This document shows positions 56,640 through 64,000 of a stretch of DNA of 64,000 nucleotides, piece by piece (the stretch's first letter is position 1; every line of letters starts with the position of its first letter). The position numbers and the translations under genes were made by a program. The notes under the pieces are model-generated. The model saw only the letters and a program-made list of their open reading frames with translations. It was not told the origin of the DNA and made no database searches. The DNA lies in NCBI GenBank assembly GCA_030374805.1, contig JARGSG010000032.1, forward strand, positions 186,001-250,000, written 5' to 3'. Source of the DNA: Gracilaria gracilis. Taxonomy: Eukaryota > Rhodophyta > Florideophyceae > Gracilariales > Gracilariaceae.

Positions 56640-57250
56640 CATGCCCAGGGGTGTCGGAGCGGTACAGCAGCGTCTACACGTTTGACTTGCGGTCCTCGTC
56701 CAAGACGGCGTGCATGGTTTAGAACATGCACTTCTTCAACCTGTACGTCAGCCCCATGGCCCTCAGAATGGGGCTGCACTGCATATCCAGAAGGTACTGT
56801 GAGCGTTGATTGCGCACCACAAGCACCATGAGCAGCAAGGTGCCCACCGGAATGCGTCTGCTCTTGTTGCGATCCTTGTCGGACGCGGCCACGAAGCGCA
56901 GCGGGTAAGAGAGCGGCTTGGGCTGCGAGGCGGCAATGGTGCTGATGGCGCACTCGGCGGTGCCAATCAGGCGCTGCTTGTCTATTGCCGGCTTCGTGCA
57001 GTCGTAGAACATCACTTTGAGACACTGCCGGCGGTGCATGTCGAAATGCAGCTCCAAGTGGGTGCTGAACTCCACGCCGCTCTCGTTCTTCCTGGCCACC
57101 TCGGTGACGCCCAACGCGCACCACCACGACCTGTGAACGCGCGTGCAGTCGAAGCGCACGTGCGTGGTTTGGTGTCTGGACGCCGTATACTCGGCGGCCA
57201 GGTGCAGCGCGCAGCGTATTGGAGCGACGCGCGTTTTTCATCTGGCTGGT
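56640..57250 (-). pseudogene. Copine-like C2 domain relic
   Basis: Minus strand. The frame from about 57180 reads HQTTHVRFDCTRVHRSWW, then ALGVTEVARKNESGVEFSTH, LELHFDMHRRQCLKVMFYDC and LIGTAECAISTIAAS, the pattern of a copine first C2 domain (xxGRTEVxxxxxNPxFxxxxxxDYxFExxQxLxFxVYD). Next come GTLLLMVLVVRNQ, LTYRLKKCMF, a TAG, TMHAVLDEDRKSNV, another TAG and TLLYRSDT, fitting the start of the second C2 domain. The rest, including the vWA domain, is missing: the sequence runs into the importin fragment. Copines bind membranes in a calcium-dependent way. Truncated and with stops. Confidence 0.6.
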
Positions 57251-57299
57251 GGTCCTTCTCACCTAGGCGCTCTCCGCGACGGCGTTGGCGACGGTGGCG

Positions 57300-57425
57300 G
57301 TGGCAGCGGCGGCGACAGGGTGTTGCGCGGCCTGCGGTGGCGGCGAGGTGTTTCGCAGCGGGCGGCGGCGGGGTGTTGCGCAGCGGGCGGCGCCGGCGGC
57401 AGGGTGTTGCGCGGCGGGTGGTGGG
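57300..57425. repeat. GC-rich minisatellite, about four units of 25-36 bp
   Basis: Units share GG(C)GGCG followed by GGTGTT(G/T)CGC(G/A)GC: GACAGGGTGTTGCGCGGCCT, GAGGTGTTTCGCAGCGGGCG, GGGGTGTTGCGCAGCGGGCG, CAGGGTGTTGCGCGGCGGGT. It sits in the spacer between the divergent copine-like and hydrolase relics. Confidence 0.75.
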
Positions 57426-57852
57426 CGTGTCTCATTGCAAAGGCATAGCCGGCGCGCAAGCGGCGGTCCGGCTCAGGCAGAGCCCTGGCCGCGACGTACA
57501 GTCGTAGCCGCGCGGAAGGCGACAGTGACGCGAGCGCGGAGCTGGGGGTGCTCAGCGACATGGTATGCGCGGCGGACAACGTCGAGTCCCACAGCGGTGG
57601 CATGACGGCGGTGGCGGGAGCGGAAGTGTGGTGCGAGCAGCGACGCGCGCGCTGCTGCCGGCTTTTTGAGGCGACCAGCAACGGCGCGCAAGTGCGCGCA
57701 CACGCACGCGGCGTGGCGCACCACTGCGGTGCGCGCGCGCGGCGCCCACGTGCGCACGCAGCCCTAGATAGATATGATAAAATCCCACGCGCGGCTGCGA
57801 CTGTGGCGGCTGTCTGGAGAAACTGCGCCCACGATCCGCATTATGAGCCGCG

Positions 57853-58660
57853 ATGCGCCCTGCGAGCGAGCGCGTCTCGTACGGCGACGCAGCCTTGGAG
57901 TACGTGCGCCTGCACTACCCACCACCGGCAGACGTGCGACCGCCGCTGATGGTCTTTCCTCACGGCGGCTTCTGGAAAACGCGCCAAGGCCTGGAACCGC
58001 CAACCGCCGCGTGCGCGGCGTTACCGCCCGATCTCACCGCACACGGCTTCGTGCTGGCCGAGATCGAGTACCGTCGCAGCGCCGATACGTCATGGGGCTG
58101 GCCGCACACCAATCACGATCACCGCTTTTGACGCGCTCATGGCGCACGTATCGTCGCGAGTCGATACGCCGCTCATCTTTCTACCGGAACATAGCGCAGG
58201 CGGCTCCTTGGCGCTCTGGCTGGCCGCCCACCTCGTTCGTGCAAACGCTCGCTTTCTACCCGCGCACGTGTTGGCGCTCGCGCCCGCCGCCGATCTGCGA
58301 CTGGCCGCGCGTCTCCGCCTCAGCGACCACGGTGACGCCGTGCAGCGCTACATGCATGGATCGCCGCATCAGCTACCTGAGCACTACCAACAAGCATGTC
58401 CCACCGCGCTGGCCCCCGAGCTTGCCTGCGTTAATGTCCGTCTGATCGCTGCCGCCAGCGACTTAGATGTTCCATTTTCGTCATGGACACCCGGTGCGAG
58501 AGCATTCGAGACGCCCCTGTCTTCGAAAACCGAGAAAGAGCCTCGCTCGTCCTCGACGTTTTCTCCGCTGCAACGCATTACGACCTGGTCAACGCCGAAT
58601 TCTCCACATGGCCTCAGATACGAGACACCATGGTCAATCAATGTACAAGCCACCCTACCT
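57853..58660 (+). pseudogene. Alpha/beta hydrolase (kynurenine formamidase/BD-FAE-like) relic
   Basis: Plus strand from ATG 57853 (MRPASERVSYGDAALEYVRL). PPLMVFPHGGFWK is the oxyanion-hole HGGxW motif. LAEIEYRRSADTSWGWPHTN fits the family's VEYRR...GxWP. One frame change near 58120 leads to PLIFLPEHSAGGSLALWLAA, with the nucleophile Ser in HSAGG (normally GHSAGG; here Glu replaces the first Gly). LALAPAADLRLAARLRLSD and GSPHQLPEHYQQACPTALAP follow. A second change near 58470 gives THYDLVNAEFSTWPQI, with the expected catalytic His. Two frameshifts inactivate it. Substrate unknown; esterases or arylformamidases are the nearest named relatives. Confidence 0.75.
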
Positions 58661-59051
58661 GTCCAGCATCATAAACGATCCATACATATCACAAATCTCC
58701 TGCCCACACCTTGCTATCAAAACTCCCGTCCCCCGCAGTCACCGCTCTCGACGACCACCACCACGACCACGACATGTCCTGTAACCGCACCCGTTCCCTT
58801 GGAATCGATCTCAAGAACTGGCGTCAGCTCCAGAACTAACTTTCCTAATTTCCAACTACACTCGACTTAACCTAAAACCCGATGCTCTAAAAACACCGTA
58901 GTCCAAGCAACCGCACCAACTCACCAACACACCAACTCCACTTGTTTACCGCACTTTTCTACACTACCACTACCACTTTTTCATTGTTTTCTTTGACATC
59001 CGGAAATCTTCGCTCTCTTGTTTATGCAGAGTTCACAACCGTCACCAGCTT
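58661..59051. other. Intergenic stretch between hydrolase and importin relics
   Basis: Short, C/A-rich (CACCAACTCACCAACACACC). No gene supported. It lies between the 3' ends of two convergent genes. Confidence 0.4.
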
Positions 59052-61676
59052 TTAACGCTGTTCTTCACACAGATTCGCAGTAGCCGCGTGAAGCATTTGT
59101 GGGTACTTACTCCGAATGCCATTGATCACTTCAATCGCCATTCGAGTTCCCTCTTCGTCGATAGTATTCGTGCCCAAGATGGACCGAATCACAGACAAGA
59201 TTCGCGGCAGGTTTAAAAAGTTTTCCTCGAGGAACCTCGAATCACCAGTCTGCACAAACCGCATCAGAGCAGAATGCATCACTCGCGCCTCAGATTTGTC
59301 TGCCTTGGCGGGCAAGTAGTCCACCATCAGAGCTCCATACGAGTACGATTTGTCACCAATTTAATTCGGCTGGAATTCCATGATCTTCATTAGAGCCGCT
59401 ACAGCATTATCTGTGGCGTTCAAGTCCATACTCGAACGCGCATTCGGATGTCTGATCACCCCTTCGAGGTGAGATAACAAAGCAGACGTTGCAGAGGCGG
59501 CGAAATGCTCTCCACCAACCTGAGCGCATACACCCATCCCGTAGCAAGCTGCCTGACGTACATCAGGGTCAGGATCTACTACATACAGGCACATCGCAGG
59601 CAGTACATTCTTGATCACCAACAACCCTTCACGTCCACCGTGAAGAATCAAGTCATCAAATACGCACAGCGTCGCCTGTCGTTCATACGATGGCCGATTA
59701 TCCTGCAACCGCAACCGGAAAATGCTTATGGTCGATACACCTTCAGACCCTTCACTCAACTCGTGCGTGTTCGTGAACGCCTCAACAAAGCCATGATTTC
59801 CATGCACACGCAAGAAAGCGTTGGTTGCAGTAGTCACTCTCGAAAGCAGTTCCTTTTCCTTGGCTTCCTCCGCCGCAGCTTCTTCATTTACCTCTTCGTC
59901 CCACTCCTCTTGCTCCGCTATTCGCCTTCTCTCCATTTTTTTTGCCTCGCTCTCGAGGAGTACTATGCTCATTGCTTTTGCCACTGGAATCATAGTCTCG
60001 CGTGGAATAGCCGGAGGTCCGACAATGCTCCCAATTTGCGCAAGAGAATCCAGCATATGAATCAGTACATCCACGTCTGATTCCCCACGGATCGCATCCA
60101 GTAGCTGAGGCAACGCAAATTTTATGATACTCATCACCTGCGATCCGGAGGGACCTTTCCCAGACTCCATCACAGACCTTATCAGGTCTGGGATACAATT
60201 GGCTGCGGCAGATCGGCAATCTTCATGGTAGAAAAACTTGAGCAACGTTACCATAAGTCCAGTCACCTGCGCAACGTAGTCGTAGAATCCACCGCGGAGT
60301 TCAGCTATAAAGCAAGTAAGCATAGTGCAGGCCACGGCGTTGTCCTCCAAGGCAGAGGTCCTGATTCCGACCCTCTTGTCATCAATTGTAAGAGTCTCAT
60401 ACTCCTCCCCATCCTGGCCGTCGTCATCCTCAAGGATATCCAGAACAGTAATATTTGGTTTTTGAGATGCAGCTTCGAGCCGTCTTGGCATCACATGCGG
60501 CAGATAGGGAATAAAGAAGGCCTTGAGACATCGGCAAATGCGTGCATAAGCCTGCATAAGATAGAAGCTCTGCGGATCGTCTTGATCATCATCATGGGCA
60601 GCTGCAGTGTTGACGAGCATTTTTCTCACTTCGTCTGCGTCTGGACTGAACTTGCCGAAGCCAACGCTCAATGCAACAAGCGATATACATTCCATGACCT
60701 TTCCACGCAACCTCCGCAAGTCCTTGTGCCCAGTCGTGGTCGACAACGCTTGCTTTAGTCGCGGCATGAACCAGTCGTAATAGTGCACACAATGTTCCTC
60801 GGCGGCGTCAGCGACAGCAGCAATAGCAGTTACAGCTTGTTCCTGCATAATGCGATGATTCGCGTTGAGCAAAGTCTGCAACTTGCCCAAAAGTTGGTCC
60901 AGGTAGGAAGGAATCACCTCGGGCGACGCCTCATCACAAAAGTTGATGACAGCAGCAGCAGAGTGGCTTTGGAATCGTGGGTTATTCTTATCATCCATAA
61001 CAGTGATTAGGGAAGTCACAATCTCCTTGTGATACTCCTGCTGAATGCAAGGCCCAAAATCAGTGTACATTTGCCAAATACAGTTAATGGCGGCCCAGCG
61101 CACACGAGGGTGCGGATCTAAGAACCTTTTCAACACGAGGTGAATGACTGTGCCCAACTTTTGTTCGATTTGCTTGTGGCAGCCCTCGCCAATTTGTGAC
61201 ATGGAAAGAAGTGCCGCATGGCGGTAAACCCAATTTGTGTTTCCCAAGATGGCACCGATGAGGGATTCAGCGACAGGCAGCACGGCCTTGCCTCCAAGAG
61301 CAATGGCCAAGCGATCTAAACTTTCTTGTCCACAGTCGAAATGAATGTACTCATTTTTATCGTCCTCATCTTCCTGGTCATACCAATCGCGATCGTCCTC
61401 GATTTCGAGCATCATTTGCAGGGCGACTGGAAACACATTGGAAACAAAGGTGCCCATTTTCCTACATTGGGTTGGAAGCTTCTCGGCGATAGATACGAGG
61501 AACTCGAAACTGAATTGACGTGGCCCTCTTTCCGACGCAGAATTGGTTCTCTGACAAACCTCCAACATGACAACAATGACATCAGGGAGGTCTTTTTTGT
61601 AGAAGCAGGGCTCGCTCTCGACAACTTCGAATGAGCATCTCGATGGCACTCTTGGCATCCTCTTCATTGCCATTAG
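59052..61676 (-). pseudogene. Importin-5 (karyopherin beta-3) relic, 5'-truncated
   Basis: Minus strand. HEAT-repeat karyopherin of the IPO5/Pse1 type: GNEEDAKSAIEMLI near 61660, a frame change, then a long frame with FEFLVSIAEKLPTQCRKM, the acidic hinge DWYDQEDEDDKNEYIHF, GQESLDRLAIALGGKAVLPV, VYRHAALLSMSQIGEGCHKQ, HPRVRWAAINCIWQMYTDFG, LEDNAVACTMLTCFIAELRG, FFYHEDCRSAAANCIPDLIR, and DPDVRQAACYGMGVCAQVGG. A TAA at 59361-59363 breaks the frame before DYLPAKADKSEARVMHSALM; the natural end is at 59052. About 860 of the usual 1,100 residues are present; the N-terminal quarter, which binds RanGTP, is absent because homology stops where the tandem repeats at 61681 begin. Only one stop and one shift, so decay is mild. 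Confidence 0.9.
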
Positions 61677-61680
61677 TAAC

Positions 61681-62150
61681 TCGGAGCGCGCACGTGAGCG
61701 AAAGCAGCGCGCCACTGAGAAGGCGGTTAACCCGAAGGGGGATGGCGAGTGACAGCGGACGGCTGAAAAACGGAGGTTGCTGGTGACGTGGTTGGTAAAG
61801 AGGAGAGTCGGTGGGAGGCGGTACAGTAGCGCCGACGGAGGCCAGCTCGGAACGCGCACGGGATCGACAGCAGCGCGCCACTGAAAAGGTGATAAACCCG
61901 AAGGGAAACGGCTAGTGACAGCGGACGGCGGAAAAGCGCGGGTTGACGGTGGCGTGGGTTGGAGGAAGAAGAACCAGTGGGCGCCGACGGAGGGCAGCTC
62001 GGAACGCGCAGGAGAGTGACAGCAGCGCGCCATGGCGAAGGCGGTCAACACGAAGGGAAACGGCGAGAGACAGCGGACGGCGGAGCACCGTGGGCTGACG
62101 GTGGCGTGGGTGGGAGGTAGGAGATTCGGTGGAAGGGGGTTGGGGCGGGG
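61681..62150. repeat. Three tandem repeats of 150-168 bp
   Basis: Units start at 61681, 61849 and 62000 with CGGA(G/A)CGCGCA. Each continues with CAGCAGCGCGCCA(C/T), a GGTxAAC(C/A)CGAAGGG block, GACAGCGGACGGC and GGTGxCGTGGGTTGG-like sequence. The minus-strand frame passes through without a stop and gives a Ser/Pro/Phe-rich peptide that belongs to no family, so the open frame here is accidental. Confidence 0.85.
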
Positions 62151-62424
62151 GCGGTGACGACGGCGACAGTGACGATTGCTTGGCGAAGGTGCGCGAGGAA
62201 CAACGCCAAGCGCCGCTGCGCGCGGTTATTTCGGAGGAGGGAGCGTCGGCTCGCACCCGCGCGCCGTGGCGCTCAGCGCCGTGGAGACGGTGTGCGTGGC
62301 ACACGTGGAGCGGCGTGTCAGTCGACGACGACCAGTGCATGCACGCCAGGTGCGACGTGTGACGTGTTGAGTGGCGCGTGGCGAGCACAGCGCACGTCCA
62401 CGTGGTGGTGGCGGCATCTCCCGT

Positions 62425-63072
62425 TCACAGCTCGCCGCGCGCGCGCGCACGACGGTGTTTCGCAGTATCATAGTGCGCGCGCGCGGCGATGTTTCGCAGT
62501 ACGTGCGCGCGGCGGCGTTTCGCAGTGCGCGCGCGCGCGGCGGTTCTTGAAAGCAGGTCGGAGTGTTGCAGAAACGGCGACCGCAGTCGCGTCGAGAAGT
62601 CGGACGAGCGGGGACGTGGCGGTTTTCGTGGGGGCAGACGAGCTGAGGAAGACGCGCCGCCACGAGAGAGTCCGAGCGCGGAAGCCCCGCCGTCCTTGAC
62701 GAGCGCACGCACCAGGTCGTCGTAGTAGCGCGCGGCCAGCGCGCGCAGGCGAACGGCCTCCTTGAAGTAGATGGAGTCATCGGCGTTGAAGATGCAGCAG
62801 TTGGACCAGATGAGGTTTAAGTCGGCCCGAAGCTCCATGGGCGTGCGATACACGCCCATGGCGAGGTTGTTCTGGCACGTGGACAGGTCCATGGGGCGCG
62901 CGATGAGCTCTGCGTAGCCGTCGATGGCGTCGACGTCAACGGGCTGCAGAAAAATGCCGTAGCGGTCACGGTCGGAGATCTTTCTCAACAGGTCGGGGCC
63001 GCGCTTCTTCAGCAGCTCCTTAGGGTCGCGCAGAGCGCGCGTCGGCGCGCGGGGCGGATGCGACGGCGCCAT
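62425..63072 (-). CDS. Bromodomain protein
   Basis: Minus strand from ATG 63072 (MAPSHPPRAPTRALRD). A bromodomain spans about residues 25-110: YGIFLQPVDVDAIDGYAELI, RPMDLSTCQNNLAMGVY, LRADLNLIWSNCCIFNADDS, IYFKEAVRLRALAARYY. The PMDL motif of the ZA loop is present, and FNADDSIY holds the conserved Asn that reads acetyl-lysine. After residue 125 the sequence is Ser/Arg/Pro-rich and then repeat-derived, so the C-terminus is odd. It is head-to-head with another bromodomain gene 357 bp away; the two share a YxIFLxPV...RPMDLST...LIWSNCxIFN pattern. It reads acetylated histones by family knowledge. The gene may be a truncated copy of its neighbour's kind, but no stop interrupts the domain. Confidence 0.75.
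   Translation of the reverse strand: MAPSHPPRAPTRALRDPKELLKKRGPDLLRKISDRDRYGIFLQPVDVDAIDGYAELIARPMDLSTCQNNLAMGVYRTPMELRADLNLIWSNCCIFNADDSIYFKEAVRLRALAARYYDDLVRALVKDGGASALGLSRGGASSSARLPPRKPPRPRSSDFSTRLRSPFLQHSDLLSRTAARARTAKRRRAHVLRNIAARAHYDTAKHRRARARGEL
62432..62545. repeat. CG dinucleotide-rich minisatellite
   Basis: Three units of about 34 bp with GCGCGCGCG runs and (G/C)G(G/A)(T/C)GTTTCGCAGT, at 62453, 62488 and 62513. The GTTTCGCAG core also occurs in the 57.3 kb minisatellite. The bromodomain frame reads through it as Arg/Ala/Thr repeats, probably past the real end of that protein. Confidence 0.7.
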
Positions 63073-63428
63073 GGCGACGGGGAAGGGGCTGCTCGTTCTG
63101 CCTCTGCGAAGCGGCGCGCGCGCTATGCTTGCACATGCGGCGCAGCCGCCACGCCGCCACGCGCAAGCTTAGCGCGTCTCCATTTGCGCGCCAATTTTTG
63201 CACGCGCACCCGCTCGCGCGCGCAGCGGTTGCACGGCCGCGGATGAGGGCTTTGGCGCGCTGTGGCGCGCCTGCGCGTTGTCGGCGCGCCGCTCAAGCGC
63301 ACGCGTTCAAGCAGCTGTCGTCCCCTACCCCCGCACGCGCGCCCGTGGCAGCCACTCGCTCCCCTCTCTCTACACTCGCCGCTCCTCTCGCCGCACTCAC
63401 GTGCACACCCTTTCCTCTTTCTCCGCTC
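63073..63428. promoter_or_regulatory. GC-rich bidirectional promoter region
   Basis: The 356 bp between two divergent start codons are CpG-rich near the minus-strand gene (GCGCGCGCTATGC, CGCGCGCGCAGCGG) and C/T-rich (CTCCCCTCTCTCTACACTCG) near the plus-strand gene. The C/T tract directly before the plus-strand ATG looks like a 5' leader or initiator. No TATA box is evident. Confidence 0.4.
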
Positions 63429-64000
63429 ATGGGAGCTGCCAAGCGTCGCCGCCCAGCCACCGACTCGCCCCTCAACTCCAACACGCCCGCCCTAAAGAAG
63501 CCCTCCTCCGCCCGAGGGCGCGGCCGTCCGCCCAACGCCCCCCGTGACGGCCGCGAGCGCCAGCCCCTCCTCGCAGAGGGCTTCAAGCAGCAATGCGGCG
63601 ACGTGCTCGATAAACTCAGCAAGAAAGACCACTATGATATCTTCCTCGAACCCGTCAAGGGCGTCGCCAGCTACCATGATATCATCAAACGCCCTATGGA
63701 CCTCTCCACCGTGCGCTCCGAACTCATGGGTAGCGAGTACAAGAGCCTTGGCGAATTCCGTAAGAATCTCGACCTCATCTGGTCCAACTGTCTGATTTTC
63801 AACGGAAAGGAACCCACCAACCTCTTCAGAAAGAAAGCCAGCGAGCGGCTTCGACTACCTGAAAAGCTCATCGCCAACACTCGCCAGCAGCTTGAGAAGG
63901 ACAAGGAAATGCTCCACCGTTGGAAGGAGGAATATAGGAAGCCTCGCCAAAACATGGCCGCCAACGCAGCCATGCTCAACGCCCACCTGCATGATTCTCT
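63429..64000 (+). CDS. Bromodomain protein, 3' partial
   Basis: Starts at ATG 63429 (MGAAKRRRPATDSPLNSN) and stays open to the window end, 190 codons, with no break. A basic, Pro-rich start with GRGRPPNAPRD (AT-hook-like GRP) precedes a bromodomain at about residues 55-150: KKDHYDIFLEPVKGVASYHD, IIKRPMDLSTVRSEL, FRKNLDLIWSNCLIFNGKEP, NLFRKKASERLR. Conserved Pro-Met-Asp and the Asn in IFNG are present. A helical, charged stretch (ANTRQQLEKDKEMLHRWKEE) follows. This arrangement is like BRD7/BRD9 or GCN5-associated readers, but the domain content beyond the window is needed. It appears to be a functional host gene. Confidence 0.85.
   Translation, partial: MGAAKRRRPATDSPLNSNTPALKKPSSARGRGRPPNAPRDGRERQPLLAEGFKQQCGDVLDKLSKKDHYDIFLEPVKGVASYHDIIKRPMDLSTVRSELMGSEYKSLGEFRKNLDLIWSNCLIFNGKEPTNLFRKKASERLRLPEKLIANTRQQLEKDKEMLHRWKEEYRKPRQNMAANAAMLNAHLHDS

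Noticed and set aside
61681..62051. Extra N-terminal 125 residues of the importin frame
   Set aside because: They are Ser/Pro/Phe-rich translations of a tandem repeat and match no importin; the homology begins in another frame at 61676.
1..64000. LTR retrotransposons, LINEs, CRISPR arrays, rRNA genes
   Set aside because: No reverse transcriptase YxDD, integrase, long terminal direct repeats, spaced short repeats or rRNA-like sequence was recognised.

Overview
The window looks like nuclear DNA of a photosynthetic eukaryote, most likely a red alga. That placement is an inference: the first gene resembles a plastid protein of plants, host-type genes are intron-poor, and the rest is eukaryotic regulators (bromodomain proteins, importin-5, PP4R3, BRE1, CK1) set among decayed DNA transposons. 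No rRNA gene, CRISPR array, operon or complete tRNA gene was seen. Only the two edge genes (2-730 and 63429-64000), both cut by the window ends, look intact, plus one free-standing oxygenase frame (993-2075) and perhaps the bromodomain frame at 62425-63072.

Region A (about 0.9-9.9 kb) is the most interesting part. Two divergent relic genes flank a 2.2 kb spacer that carries five long palindromes of about 76 bp. The minus-strand gene encodes a ParB-like domain, a basic linker and, next to them, an uninterrupted 2-oxoglutarate/Fe(II) oxygenase frame. The plus-strand gene encodes a beta-class DNA amino-methyltransferase (NPPY before the SAM-binding motif) followed by a SET domain. A DNA-writing domain, a possible DNA-oxidising domain, a histone-methylating domain and a ParB-like domain in one block suggest a mobile element with its own epigenetic toolkit.

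Region B (10-20.6 kb) holds an unidentified AT-hook/coiled-coil gene, two broken copies of a KDZ/Plavaka-like transposase, an array of three-exon modules of 83 residues with short introns and two fold-back insertions, an inverted dispersed copy of the region A palindrome, and a Pro/His/Met-rich relic.

Region C (21-27 kb) carries broken copies of casein kinase 1 and of PP4R3/SMEK. Region D (27.5-45 kb) contains two CACTA-type (tnp2) elements, each followed by the same second gene, separated by AT-rich DNA with unidentified short frames and a tRNA-related repeat. Region E (46-54 kb) has a GC-rich unidentified relic, a BRE1 relic ending in a recognisable RING finger, and a secreted glucose/sorbosone dehydrogenase relic. 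Region F (55-64 kb) has a PIF/Harbinger transposase, a stray importin fragment, a copine-like C2 relic, an alpha/beta hydrolase relic, importin-5 truncated into tandem repeats, and two head-to-head bromodomain genes.

Transposon genes are broken mostly by in-frame stops, many explainable by one C-to-T or G-to-A change; host-type genes also carry frameshifts. The window reads as a graveyard of host-gene copies and DNA transposons between two gene-rich edges. All identifications come from motif recognition by eye, without database searches.
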